Positions 1 through 11,497 of a stretch of 64,000 nucleotides of DNA are shown here, in pieces. The stretch's first letter is position 1, and every line of letters begins with the position of its first letter. The stretch covers positions 186,001 to 250,000 of the forward strand of contig CAJQUW010009011.1 of the NCBI GenBank assembly GCA_907163375.1, written 5' to 3'. The position numbers and the translations under genes are program-made. This DNA comes from Prostheceraeus crozeri (lineage: Eukaryota; Platyhelminthes; Polycladida; Euryleptidae). Under the pieces are notes generated by a model. It was not told the DNA's origin, did not search any database, and saw only the letters and a program-made list of their open reading frames with translations.

Positions 1-481
1 TCTCAGATATCTGGAATACGATGCGGTGAAGCTCCGTCCTCCAAGGAATGAAAGCAAGGAATAAATGGGCAATGACTTGCTGAAATAGCAATTTCAAAAA
101 AAAACAATCCAGGAGACCACTTGAGTAGTGTTCGCTTAGTCTTCCATGATTGGTTTGATATTATATAATTTATTGACTGAAGTTTACTATGAGCTGCATG
201 CGAGCGCTAGGACATTTCAGCGACGACCTTTCCTCCAAAGTGAATTCTTTGCATCATTTGTCTAAAAGCTAAGTTTAAATCTGTAAATGAGCACTCACTG
301 TGGCTTGCGACAGCACAAACACGCATTGTCAATGTCCTAATGGAAAATATTTTTATAATTAGTTCATTATCATTATTTGTTTCATTCTTTTTTATTCAAA
401 AATGTCAGCATAAGTTCCAGTTGTGCACATGTCCACGATTCAATTTGATTAAATACATGAAAATTGCTTGATTGCAGATTT
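1..481. other. Flank left of the hAT-like element, no gene seen
   Basis: AT-rich sequence before the first recognisable transposon end. Short open frames here have no recognisable motif. The last six bases before the element (AGATTT) resemble the first six after it (AGATAT at 8107), a possible imperfect target duplication. Confidence 0.5.
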
Positions 482-495
482 CAGTGCCCGCAGCG
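482..495 (+). repeat. Left TIR of hAT-like element
   Basis: CAGTGCCCGCAGCG, exact inverted match to 8093-8106. Confidence 0.7.
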
Positions 496-787
496 GAGGA
501 TTTGATAAAATTCGCGTTTGGGCTCCAAATTCGCGTCAAATCAGAAATTGTACTATATGCGTCAAAAGACAACATAAATATCCGGTATATAGTATAGGCC
601 CACAGGCATTTGACTTTGTTTCGAAAATTGATAGATTTACGTGAAGTCATAGACTTACCATGACATGGTTCATGTGAGACTATGTGGTTCATGTGGTTCA
701 TGTCATGGACATGTGAGACTATGTCCACATTAAACCACTGCTTTCGAGTAGCCAATATACGTGTATGAACTATGAAGAAATCTTAAA

Positions 788-850
788 TTACTGGTTTTTC
801 GTATAGCCTAGTTGCATATGGCCCTATGCAACTATACGAGAAACCAGTAA
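788..850. repeat. Near-perfect 63-nt hairpin
   Basis: Left arm 788-818 pairs with right arm 825-850. The outer stem is 18-19 bp (TTACTGGTTTTTCGTATAG with its complement at 832-850, one pair off). A four-base bulge (CCTA) follows, then an 8-bp inner stem (GTTGCATA with TATGCAAC) and a short loop. It lies inside the hAT-like element, in no gene. It could be a small foldback remnant of another MITE or a miRNA-precursor-like fold; the sequence alone does not decide. Confidence 0.6.
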
Positions 851-1135
851 CTCCAAGAATTTCTATAAATTCACACATGTAGCCTAGAGTGGCATGGTCG
901 ATGCACACTACGTCGATGTCATCCAACTCCTGAACCCCGTAACTTACCTGTATACTCAACCATTGTGTACACAAGCACATTATACAAATCAGAAACCAGA
1001 TTAAAAAGCAGATTTCATATTCATTGTATTGAACTTTCAGAAAGTAAGCAGCCACAGGATGAATCAGAAGTGGAAACAACTTAGGTAATGCAATTAGGCC
1101 TACAGAAGGCAAGAAATCATATGGCAGTCAAATAA

Positions 1136-1931
1136 TCAGCTGAATTTGCCATTTATAGAAATTAGATTATTTACAGAAAAATCATGAAAAATGCCCGTGT
1201 ATATCAACATGCGCTGCTCAGACATCACTGAAACACATTTATCCATGGGAATTTCCGAAGATTCCATCGTCTTCATGATAACAGTCGCAATGCTCTTAGA
1301 ATCACCTTTCTCAAGCAGTGGAATATCCAAGAGAACGCTTTCAAGATTCCATGAATCATTCCTCAAAAATTTGACAATGATGCCAATATATCCATGGACT
1401 TTGTTTGCTTCGTCAATAAGAAGAGTATAGCAACCCGCGTTCTTTCCACAATCGACGATCAAATTTTGAATATATGGGAAAATCGCATCAGTTATAAGAT
1501 AGCTTATTTTCCTTGGACTCAACTTCATTATGCTTTGGTACTTTACTATCAGGGAAAAGAGAACCGAAATCTTCAACAATGCCTTCTTGAGATTCGAAGG
1601 ACCAATTATTCTTGATGATACGAATTACCCATCTAATTTCGCTCTCTGTATGATCATGAACATTCTGAAGTTGTGAAGTTTGCGGTTGAGCAACATAAGT
1701 CTCAGAAATGGGTTTACAACATCTCACAACACTTCGCATCTTTTTGTGTGCCTCTGAACGAGAATGATTAGTTCTGTTTGTTCGTCCAGACTTAATCATA
1801 AATGCTTTATTGCACCATTTGCATTTCGCCTTATCATCTTCATCCTTTACAATCTAGTCACCTATCACGTCATCCAATGCATCCTTTTCTTTCAGCCACG
1901 AATCCTTCCATTTCACAGTTGAACGGGACAT
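1136..1931 (-). pseudogene. BED-finger / hAT-like transposase, N-terminal part, broken
   Basis: Read on the minus strand from the ATG at 1931, the product starts MSRSTVKWKDSWLKEK and contains a BED-type zinc finger: Cys-Lys-Trp-Cys followed by a His in SRSEAHKK. After a linker it reaches a block typical of hAT-like transposases: KISYLITDAIFPYIQNL, then TLLIDEANKVHG with the first acidic position of the RNase H-like core, then SIATVIMKTMESSEIPMDKC. An in-frame TAG lies at 1854-1856 and the frame changes near 1520. Similarity fades after CVSVMS near 1200, so at most the first 260 or so residues remain of a family usually 500-700 long. The gene lies inside the TIRs at 482 and 8106 and is the likely source transposase of that element, now dead. 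Family assignment is by motif reading, not by search. Confidence 0.6.
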
Positions 1932-3449
1932 CTGAAACACATTAAAGGTATAGGGAAATACATGTATGGCGCAAATTTATAAGCACGTATTTTGCAATTA
2001 TTGATATGCATCATAAGTACTGTTGGAATCAGATCTGGGTCGATATTTTTTGGGATTTTTCTAACCATTTAGACTCTATTAAGATTTTATACGATATCTT
2101 TAAAGATTTTTTATATTTTGCGTAAAACACTGGTCACCCGTCCGCTTCCAACACTGGTCATAAATAAGAAATGTTAAAAACGTATGAGGCCAAGATAAAG
2201 TCGGATTACTGATGGCGTTTATTTAGTACGTTTTAGACGTTTGTGTAGGCATTTGTACCAAGGATGCGGAACCGGAACAACCGGATTTGGTCGGAACCGG
2301 AGCCACTGACAAATCTACTGACTGTGTCAGACATTCAATAAAATCATAAATGCAAAATTATATGACGTACCGGTACAGGAAAAAATGGTGCATCCACCAC
2401 AATAACTTTATACCAGCCTTTGCACGGATTTCAGCAATTCTGTCCACTCCAGATGAAACGAAATGCACGCGTACATGTAGCCGCAGAACAAGCAGAAGCA
2501 AACGACGAAACAGAAAATCGCTCGGTTTGACGGCTTTAAACTTGAAATGAAAACTCGACGGTCACTTTGGTGGTTTATTTCAGATATAGACCTATGAATA
2601 CAACAAATTATAAAGGCAACCAGCCAACGAGAAGCATAACGTAGGGAAATCTGGCTAATACGCTTCTGTCCATAATCTGTTGTCATATACGAGTAATGTC
2701 CAACATTATTTAAGTCATATAATATAATATGAACCCTACCTCAAAAAATGTATTTTGTATGAAAAATCACATATCACAATACTTTCAGGAAATGGAAAAC
2801 TTCTTGCAAATTTTGCTAGCATTGCGTTTGTCATATGGCAAAAATTTCAAAACGCGCAAGAAAGCTTCAGACAGAATCTAAATTTTTTGTTATGTAAGAT
2901 AGATAGGCCTACTGTCACAGAATGTTAATATAATTACGTACAGTAGTGTATAATAGGCATAGTCCCATGCACCATATTTTTTGCAAATTGAGGTTCGGAA
3001 TTAGACATCACAAGAAGTTAGATTGGAAAACACTATAATTACATACACAGACCCTATACAGCAGAAAATCATATAAATTGACACGCAACTGCACACAATC
3101 TGGCAATATTTCAGGAAACTTCATATTGATCATTGTTGCCGCAATCACTCGATCATCACAATGCAGATCTGAAAATGTAGTGTTCAAATGTTAAAGAGTT
3201 TCATTTCTTTGCTAAGCAGTAAGCTTTCTTTCTGACAATAATAGAAGCAACGTTATTAGCAAGCCATAGCAGGCTAGATTGATCTTGTCATTCCATTAAG
3301 TGAATACTACCAGGTATATATAAGTTTATTAAAAGCGCCGCAGGCGAAATTTCCTCTTTTAGAGCTGTGTCAACACTCAAGTAAGCACATATACAAGAAA
3401 ATTGTATATTTTGTCCCGAAGAACATGACACGAATCCTGAGAAGACAAA
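1932..3449. other. Non-coding interior of the hAT-like element
   Basis: This stretch lies upstream of the broken transposase and ends at the insertion site of the nested element. A short CGGAACCGGA-like motif recurs at 2268-2306. No open frame here has a recognisable domain. Confidence 0.4.
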
Positions 3450-3466
3450 AAATGGGCAATTCCGCG

Positions 3467-3857
3467 CGTGTCGGACGTACAGTCGGACGATATTTCCAGA
3501 TTTTTTTCTCACTTCATAGGATGCTGTAGATCTGAAACTCATACAACATCTACCCCTATTCCACACCTCCAAAGTCAATAAACAATTAAAGCTCTTGGTC
3601 GTTTTGCTTAGACTCGGGAGCATGAAATGTGTCCGTGTCGGACGTACGCGCAGAAAATACGATTTTATTTTTTTCAACTTTCAATCAAATTCTCTGCGAA
3701 TTGTGTGTGGCTATGAGTTTCAATCTTTGTGACAGTAAAATATGGGCATGAAAGTGTCTGAAACTGTAAATGAATAAGTCCTGGTCTTGCTTATTGTACA
3801 AATATCATTATTTACTTTTCGTGTCGGACGTACACAAAATCTTGTCGGACGTACATG
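3467..3857 (+). repeat. Left cluster of 15-bp subterminal repeats
   Basis: CGTGTCGGACGTACA occurs at 3467-3481 and 3820-3834, with near copies at 3634-3647 (last base different) and 3842-3855 (first bases different). A partial GTCGGACG copy lies at 3482. The cluster lies downstream of the transposase gene, at its 3' side. Repeats of this kind near transposon ends commonly bind the transposase; that role is inferred. Confidence 0.75.
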
Positions 3858-4139
3858 TCCGAATTCATGGCTACATTTTTTACAAATATTATCGGAAATG
3901 ATTACCTGAATCTTAAAAATGCTCACTTACTTTGTATTTTCATTAACTTTGCGTATCTTGCGTTTACTTTTTGCATGCAATAGGTCTATGGGACATACAG
4001 GCCCATATTCTATAGGCTAGAATGGGATAGGCTATAGGCCTAATTTGAATTAAGCAAGGTACATGAGCATAAAGAAAAACGATAAGGAATGCATTCAATT
4101 TATTTTTAAAACAAAAACTTAGTCAATCAAAACTCTTAG

Positions 4140-6210
4140 TCAATTCACCTGGATCTCAAATTGTCCCCGCGATCCGCAGGGCTGCGGAGGCTCGACAACC
4201 CTCACCACCTCACTCAGGGAATACGCGATGGCGTCCTGCTTTGCGGGCCATTTCCAGTACGAGCCTGATGGATGCATGACGTTGACTACAACGCCTCCTT
4301 CACGACTGAAGCTTGTAACCTGACCGGGATAGAGCTGGCCTTCGTAGTTAACTACAACCCATGATCCGATTTGCAAGTCACAATTATCCACCTTGACATC
4401 TGAGTTGTTGTCTGTGGAAAGAATGCTCTCATCGTTGTCAAAGAGTTGTATATTGCGCAAGTCATTGCCTTGAGAAACATTCGAAACGATAATATTACGA
4501 CCTACACATGTTTTCACAAAATGAATAGTTTGAAGATTGGGAATTGGTCTGACTCGTTCCCAGCAATAATCGATTTCTGAGCAGTCTGAATAAATTTCAC
4601 TACTGGGGATGAGAAAAAATGTGACATTCGGATTTCTATCAATCGCAACTTTACAAAAATCAACTGCGTCTTTTGGAAATGCTTTTTCTGCGCGAATATA
4701 CCTCCAGACAGAACGTTTTACCGTTTCACCTAATCCGTCAACAACACCTTTACCATGTGCAGTAGCGAAGAAGTGCCACTGAACTTGCACATCGAACATA
4801 TCAAGCCATCTTGTCAAATTCGAGAAGAGATATCTCTGCTTAAACTGTGACGTAGCCCCGTCAGAGAAGACATCAATATTCTCAATATCTGGGTACTTTT
4901 CTACAAGATAAGAAAATATCTTGGTCATGAACGCATGGACACTGTGCTTTTCATGTCGGAGCTCATCAGAGACAACAACAACAGACTCCGCTATGTGTGG
5001 TTCATTGTCAATCCAACAATAACAGGTGAAAAGTGTCACTTGATTGTGTGACCAGTGTGCACTCTGGATTTCATTTTGATTGTGAATGGTGGCATTTTCA
5101 GAGAAATCTACTTGAACAACTATAGACTTCCCGTTGACACTTGACTTACGCTTTTCGAATGCATTCGATTGCATTCGCTTGACATAAACGTGGTAAAGGA
5201 AGTGCTTCAGCTGCTTTCGTAAGTCATCTAGAATACTTTGCAAAGGTGCGCACAGATCGAAGTTTCGGAGCACATTGTGCTCATCAGACTGCCACTGTGG
5301 TAATTGACTTGAATTTGGTCATCATTGGAACCAAGATTTCCCAAATTGCTGAAATTGTCTTGACAGTCAGCACAAACAAGTCTCATACAACTTTCATCAT
5401 TCGATGAACACACCAAGCTATCAGTGAAAGTCGACACATCAACAGGAAGATTTGTAAAAGGATGCAATGCTCTCAAAAGAAGCCGCACATTCTCATGGTA
5501 CTTACATACACAAACATTGTGTGGTAAGCTGTCATACAATTTGATGTACGAGTATTTTGGTCTCATTTCACAGAACTTGGTTTTTCCTATGGTCTGATCA
5601 GGATTTTGCAACTTGAACAACCTATAGGCTTCCATCAATGACATCAACATGTACCTGGCCTGATAAATCAACTTAACTTTCTCATCTTTGTCATTTTTCT
5701 GTCGAATAATAACGTTGTCCTTTCTTCCTGGAGTCTGCCGTAAAATATGATCAGATGAAAGAAAACTGATTACCTTGATCTCCTGTTCCTTTCGACTAGC
5801 AAGTGTCCTAGCTGCACGACTCACATCATCAGAAACTCTAATATCTGAATCCTTAGCTAAGGCCAGGACGACAGATTTCCGTTTTCTCGGAGACATCGGA
5901 AGGACTCCCTTAGCTCGCTTCAAAGCTTTGCCGAACGATTGCTTGCTTCCAAAGTGCGAAGGTGATCCCATTTCTGGCACATTGCTGGGGCTTGCTACCG
6001 TCGACATTGCTTGTTTACGACGTAGTTTCTTCACCCTTCTTGCTTCCCCACTTCTGAACGCTTGTAACTCGTTCAAACTCATCTTACCCTGCTTTGCTGC
6101 TCTTTCTCTTACGTCCTTTCTCTCTCAATAAATGAATGGAATACTTCCGTCGAGTCATGCTTCAACTTTTCGCGTTTTCTTCTTTGGCGCTCTTTGTTAG
6201 TCAGTGGCAT
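4140..6210 (-). pseudogene. Sola-like transposase, frameshifted
   Basis: The gene is read on the minus strand. The best start is the ATG at 6210 (MPLTNKERQRRKREKLK, a basic N-terminus), six bases after a polypyrimidine-CAG stretch that looks like a splice acceptor of a 5' UTR intron. The frame changes in the GAGAGA run near 6105-6120 and again near 5311-5335, giving long open parts at 5228-6082 and 4140-5273. In order: a Lys/Arg-rich region; a Cys/His cluster (HNVCVCKYHENV, then Cys residues in SLVCSSNDESCMRLVCADC); and an RNase H-like core with VQVDFSEN (Asp56 of the downstream open part), DVFSDGATSQFK (Asp138) and TAHGKGVVDGLGE (His173, Asp179, Glu183). The C-terminal stretch (GSWVVVNYEGQLYPGQV) looks like a small SH3/Tudor-type barrel. 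Similar proteins are, to my knowledge, scattered through cnidarian, fish and other animal genomes; the link to Sola is inferred from the 4-bp target duplication. Confidence 0.65.
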
Positions 6211-7482
6211 AGTGACTGAAAAAAAGAGGGTAGGGCTACAGTACGAGACCGAGTAGGCTCATTGTGCATTTGTCGTATAAAAAGTATCACTGTACAATGT
6301 ACATACTTGAGCACACCTGCACGGGTTCATTGCAGTACAGTATGTGGCCTACTTGTATTCTCACCCACAGATGTGATATCAAAAGCGCAATGTAGGCCCA
6401 TCCTCCAAATTTAGCCATTTTGGTTTAAAGGTTGTGCTTGAATTGTCATAAGAGTGTAAGCACAACACCACGATGACTGCTTGACTGGCAAAAATTATTG
6501 GTTCCATAATTTGAGCGAGAAATACGAACATATCTTATTTTATCGGATTGCGACCTTCATGGAATTTCTGTTTACAGTGAGCGATAAAGCAAGCGCTGCA
6601 AACTTTTTTTGTCAGCTGAAAAAGCCTGGTTTCTATATCTGGTGGTCATCAGATGAGACTATATATAATCACTTAACAATAGCGAAGCTTGTTGGGGTAC
6701 AAATTGACGACATCAAATCTGGGGGAAGTACCGTTAATGTTGTTTCTCGTAGAAGATTACTAATGCGGTTCAAAAGTGAATCTCTTCATACCTGGCAGGA
6801 AAAAACTTGACGATAGTGAATCTTTGAGCGCGGTAGGCTAATGATTGATAACTCGGATAAGTGTAAGTAAAAGTAAAATAGTGCTAACATTTGTACTAAC
6901 TCGATGATATCTTTAGCAGGTCCAGTTGACGAATAAGCATTTATAACAGCTTGCCTCATTACAGTTTATGAAAAAACAGCACAAAAGGCGCCCTACACTA
7001 GCTGCAGATTTAAATAATTTTGCACATCTACTAGTAGCTACACACATGCATACAACACGTCAACATTGGAGCAGTTATGCAGTATCTTAAGTTCACGCTA
7101 TCTGTACCGTATATTGTACTCGGTAATATATCGCATGTTGTCCTCAGGGGCTTTATCACTCACCTTGTTCTATGCTGATCACAGATGAACTGAAATCTCG
7201 AAGATGATTCATTGAGGTGAAGGATTTCCAAGAATTGTAACATTGCTATTTTTAGACATGACTCCTCAGTTTGTCTTCCAATGGAGTAGAGGCGAAATTT
7301 CAGTTGGTGGAAAGATGAAATTGGTAGCCAATTACCGAATAAAAAGGATTTCTTTATTGTCAATGACTTAAATGAAACGGATTAGCACTGTTAATACATC
7401 TGTGAATACATTATTCGAGGTCTGTTATCGTGTGCAGGCGAAATACTTCACAAATTACTTGGTTCACAACAGGTCAAAATTT
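6211..7482. other. 5' side of the Sola-like element, no convincing gene
   Basis: This is the region upstream of the transposase, presumably promoter and 5' UTR. A 109-codon open frame on the plus strand (6481-6810) shows no known motif and I do not call it. No clear core promoter is visible. Confidence 0.4.
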
Positions 7483-7665
7483 CGTGTCGGACGTACATGT
7501 ACGTCCGACACGCTCCCACCGATGCATTAAACAACGATAGACCAAACCAACTATGGGTTATTGATGCATTACATGAACTTATTGATAATCTAGAATGGTT
7601 TCTCTAAATTCGCATTTGTTACGTCACAGTACAAACAAACAGTTCATTTTCGTGTCGGACGTACA
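7483..7665. repeat. Right cluster of 15-bp repeats with a perfect palindrome
   Basis: CGTGTCGGACGTACA at 7483-7497 is followed without any spacer by its exact reverse complement at 7498-7512, giving a perfect 30-bp palindrome. A third copy lies at 7651-7665. Together with the copies at 3467-3857 they bracket the transposase gene. Confidence 0.8.
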
Positions 7666-8092
7666 ACGACCACAGCTGCTGAAAGTAACATCCCCGCAAT
7701 TCTTCCATCCCACTAGAAATTTAAATTCAACAATACGATTGTCAAAAGTAGTCCATATTCCATTGTACAGACCAGTTGATCAGCTTTCGTGACACTTAAA
7801 CTGACTCTGAAATGATAATAATTGATATCATCATATTTTTTGGAAATTTTGCATGAATTGTATACTACTCTTAAACATACTACTGCTACATATGACTGAA
7901 TCAAAATGACTAATAAAGTGTATTTTCATAAACTACAGCGTATTGGCTTTCAAATGATGTAATATAATCAACAATTTGAAATTTGGATTATTTGAAATTT
8001 TGATACCGAGGTTGACCTTTCCGCGGAATTGCCCAAATCGCGTTTCGCGTCATGATTTTTCCATTTTCGCGTCAAAACGCGAATTCGCGTCG

Positions 8093-8106
8093 CGCTGCGG
8101 GCACTG
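8093..8106 (-). repeat. Right TIR of hAT-like element
   Basis: CGCTGCGGGCACTG, exact inverted match to 482-495. Confidence 0.7.
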
Positions 8107-9500
8107 AGATATATAATCTCATTGCATTACCAATACTTGCAATGTAAAATACCAAACAGATGTTAATGCCAAAATAAAAAACAGCAGAAGCGAAAAATAT
8201 TTGGACATCTCGCAACATGAAGCTTAACCACGGCGTGAATCTCCTTCAAATGAATGACTCAGACTAAAAAATCTATATGCGACTGCTTCCATCATGACTT
8301 GAAGTCTTGTAGCATACTTATAGATTCATTATATTATCAATTTTACCACGCTTGTGTCAACCAAGTGGCCAATTGCACAGTGAGAGAGGTAACATTGAGT
8401 AATAAATCATTGGATTCTACGGAAAGTTGTACAGCTTGCTGCAATAGAAAGTATAGACTGCAACTACACTAGACTGCAAACCAAAACAATTTGTTTAATC
8501 ACCATCGAATTTTTTCAGTAATGAGTCTATTGTGACTGTCATTTTGGAAATTCATATTTTTCTATTATTTGCATGATTGACAAAATTTTTGAGTTTCCTA
8601 TTTTCTTAGTCGACTCCTTGACATCAATGACAACACCAGTGTCATTAACTGGTAAAATGTCCAAGTGTGCTGAGGTAAATTCAGCTGGATCAAACAGTAG
8701 GCTCTACGGTATCACGCCAATGATATTTTTGGTGTCAAGACAATATTACATTAAAGCTCAGACGAGCATTTCATTGAAGATTCTATGTCTCATTGATGCT
8801 CTTGTGGCCATTCCATATTTCAGTGGCGTGACATTTTAAACTGCTTATGTGAGATTTTGACAGCATATTGAAAGTTATAAAGACGAAATGCCCAAAAAAA
8901 CGAAATCAATGAGTTTTGGTTGCATGCTTTCATTTCTCCTCAGGATGTGATACACTTTCTTCTATCTCAAATTTCTAATAAATTTCAACTCAATCAAAGT
9001 CATCTGCAACCTCAGCAGAGATCATAAGAAAATCACTGAGATTATCTCATTCAAAAACGCAAGACAGTCTAGATGACAGATACACATGCATTTTTCGCTG
9101 CATACGTACTTCAGCAACACACGTCGAGTGAGCTCAATCATGCATGTCTTATCCCTTTAATAAAAAAATTTAACTTTAAATGACGGACAATTTGACATTC
9201 CTTTAGGTTTTTTATAACAAAATTTTGCGTCAAGTTACATTTTTCATCTAAACGCTCTCGGTTTAGTCAATTCACATTTCAAAGAAAATGGATAAGGTGG
9301 AAAGGATATAGACTAATGAGGGTGGGCACTTCATAAAAGTGCTTCCACGTAAACCTTTCAACACTTCGAACTAGGTCCCATCAGTTTCATAAGAAGCACC
9401 ACTACATAGCGTATCTTTTGGAAATGCTATTCTATGATCCCGACAGGTTATTCTATGAACATTCCAATTGAAGAGTTGCTAAAATCAACCGTACACTAGT
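8107..9500. other. Unassigned AT-rich sequence
   Basis: The stretch lies between two transposons. Open frames at 8254-8472 and 8573-8839 on the plus strand are short and have no recognisable domain. I see no repeat ends, RNA gene or splice pattern that I can support. Confidence 0.4.
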
Positions 9501-9980
9501 ATAGGGGAGAGTGGGTGATTTGGCACCTGGGGTGAATTGGCACCCACGCCCTACAGCCTATTTTAGGCACTGTATCAAAAATCCGAAATATGCATTCGAA
9601 AGCACCATCATAGTGCACACTTGGCATATAATAATTATGTTCATGCCGGACTCCGTATTTCCTCCACACATAAAAATTACGTTTACCTTAGGTCAAAAAA
9701 TGTTTTGCATTTCTGCAGTTTTTGGGATATTTTTTTCCTAGCAACTGATATTTACCGGCAATACACGTTTTCTGCTAGCTAGCTAGTTCAATGGACTAAA
9801 AGGTCACATGAATGAAATTTCCAAAATTTTGGCATTCTCGGTACGCCAGCTGTTTTCGATAAAAAAGTGAAATGGGGTAATTTGGCACTCGGACAGTGGG
9901 GTGATCTAGCACTGTATGTTGACAGCTACTTTTGGGTGTACCGAATCTAGCTTAACCCTGCTATTAAAACTGAACTAGTA

Positions 9981-11497
9981 CAGACCTGCCAACCTTGAAA
10001 CATGAAAATCCGGGACAAATTTTATTACCGTAACTACCCGCGTATAGGACGATACCATGTATAGGACGCAGTGGATATTTGACCCCAAAAGCGATGGAAA
10101 GACTGTGTGCTTGCGTATAGGACGCATCCAAATTTTAATCTTTAATTTCCATCATTTTTTATAGAAACGGTGTCATTAATTTTTAGTCATCTCCATTCAA
10201 TTGCTACGATCGCAGTGTGCTGATTCATGACTCACTCATCCTGTCAGTCAAAAAATATTGATATATTGATAAATATTGACAAATATTATGTTTATAGGAA
10301 ATTTTTGATTTTTGATAAATGCATTATTTTTATAATAAATGTGTCCATGGATAAGACGCACTTGGGCTTTTAGGTCAACTTCTGAAGAAAAAAGTGCGTC
10401 CTATATGCGGGTATTACCAAAATGGTCGAGTAGCAATCCCATTTCATCAGCTTTTCAACTCTATTTATGATTTGGAATCAAAAGTAGAAAAATATATACG
10501 TCCATTTCATAACAGCAAGGCAACTGTGGACCATAAAAATTGTTAAACTAAAGGTCTACAAGACTTGGCGAATTTTGTCGATTATGATGGCAAATGATCG
10601 AATGAATAACCATTTCGATATAGAGCAACTCTTGAAATCCTAACAGTTAAATCTCTGTCGTTGGTTAAATTCAGATTCCTACCCATAGGCTCGAGAAACC
10701 AAACTCTAAGATCAAGGCTACGGACGCTTTTATCTAGGATGCCGCGCAATGAATTCAAAAACCTGTTCAAATGTAAAGCCTTCCTGACACGAGACTTTAC
10801 TGACATACCTGCCAGTATTGCTATGTCTCGAATTCTGTGAGAAATTCCTCAAAGTATTTGGCTTGCTCATGTCCTGCAAATTTCACAACGAAAGCAACAA
10901 AATACGCTGAAAAGATTTTATTACTGTACACGCAACAACGCAAAACAATTAAACAAAATGCGATTTGTTTATTCTAATCAGAATGGAAGTGGTGAACATA
11001 AGTGGTAAATTACTTTAATAAAAGATAACAAAACTATTGAGATACATCTATCTGGACAAATCAAAGCAATATTGCAAGAATGATTATGCATAATTGACGT
11101 TTACAAGTCAACAGTATGGTCTCAAGTCTCTTCAACAGAAAGATCAGTCTGAAAGCAAGATCATAAGATACATCCCACCTTATTAACAGCATTCGTCGCA
11201 AAAACTGGAATGCAAATTTGGAAAACACTTACTACCTTTTTAAACTCAATAGAAGGAAATACATCCGGGCTACACAATGATTAATAAAAGACATCAGCGT
11301 GAAAAGACAATGCCACTAAGAAATCCACAAAACTTCATCCTCATGCATGTTTCCTTATCTTAGGATTGCGTGCTGCGCAAATTTTTGAAATATGCGTTCT
11401 TAAACGATCTAGAATTCATGTTAATAAATTCAAAATCCGGGACAGCATTTTAACTTTTCCGGGACAGCTCCAAAATCCGGGACAGTTGGCAGGTCTG
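9981..11497. mobile_element. TIR element nested in the 9501-12413 element
   Basis: A perfect 13-bp inverted repeat, CAGACCTGCCAAC at 9981-9993 and its complement at 11485-11497, bounds 1,517 bp. Just inside both ends lie copies of AAAATCCGGGACA (about 10005 on the left, 11430 and 11472 on the right, with a further TCCGGGACAG near 11458). CAG...CTG ends would fit a hAT-like non-autonomous element, but flanking CTAGTA and CGAGTA match only partly, so no target duplication is proven. No transposase frame is found. Confidence 0.6.
10030..10417. mobile_element. MITE with TATAGGACGC motifs
   Basis: The left end GTAACTACCCGCGTATAGGA (from 10030) matches the complement of the right end at 10397-10417, with two differences over about 20 bp. 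ATTACC lies on both sides (10024-10029 and 10413-10418, overlapping the right arm). The motif TATAGGACGC recurs inside near 10060 and 10115. The roughly 390-bp insert is non-coding and is the third level of nesting in this region. Confidence 0.6.

Larger units (their letters stand above)
3454..8034 (-). mobile_element. Sola-like DNA transposon nested in the hAT-like element
   Basis: The ends are a perfect 13-bp inverted repeat, GGGCAATTCCGCG at 3454-3466 and its complement at 8022-8034. They are flanked on both sides by AAAT (3450-3453 and 8035-8038), a 4-bp target duplication. A 15-bp subterminal repeat, CGTGTCGGACGTACA, starts directly after the left TIR and recurs near both ends. The element is 4,581 bp and encodes one long transposase-like gene on the minus strand (4140-6210). 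Among known eukaryotic superfamilies a 4-bp duplication is characteristic of Sola, so I infer Sola-like; the protein was not compared with a database. Because it interrupts the hAT-like element, it is the younger of the two, but its gene is also broken. Confidence 0.7.
482..8106 (-). mobile_element. hAT-like DNA transposon, split by a nested Sola-like element
   Basis: The two ends carry a perfect 14-bp inverted repeat, CAGTGCCCGCAGCG at 482-495 and its complement at 8093-8106. Both ends continue into loosely matching CG-rich sequence with AATTCGCGT motifs. CAGTG-type termini are common in hAT transposons, and the element contains a decayed BED-finger/hAT-like transposase (1136-1931). After removing the nested element at 3454-8034 with one AAAT copy, about 3.04 kb remain, a normal size for a hAT element. 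A clean 8-bp target duplication, expected for hAT, is not seen; only AGATTT versus AGATAT flanks the ends. Age: old, because the transposase is fragmentary. The TIR match is seen directly; the hAT assignment is inferred. Confidence 0.6.

Noticed and set aside
657-731. Short direct and inverted CATGTGAGACTATG repeats.
   Set aside because: Too short and local to assign to an element; probably simple slippage.
3288-3926. Minus-strand frames containing repeated VRPTR peptides.
   Set aside because: The peptide is the translation of the 15-bp subterminal repeat, at the 3' side of the transposase; it is more likely non-coding.
6481-6810. A 109-codon plus-strand frame upstream of the Sola-like transposase.
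   Set aside because: No recognisable motif and no second evidence for coding.
8254-8839. Two short plus-strand frames between transposons.
   Set aside because: No recognisable domain, no homologous pattern and no splice context.
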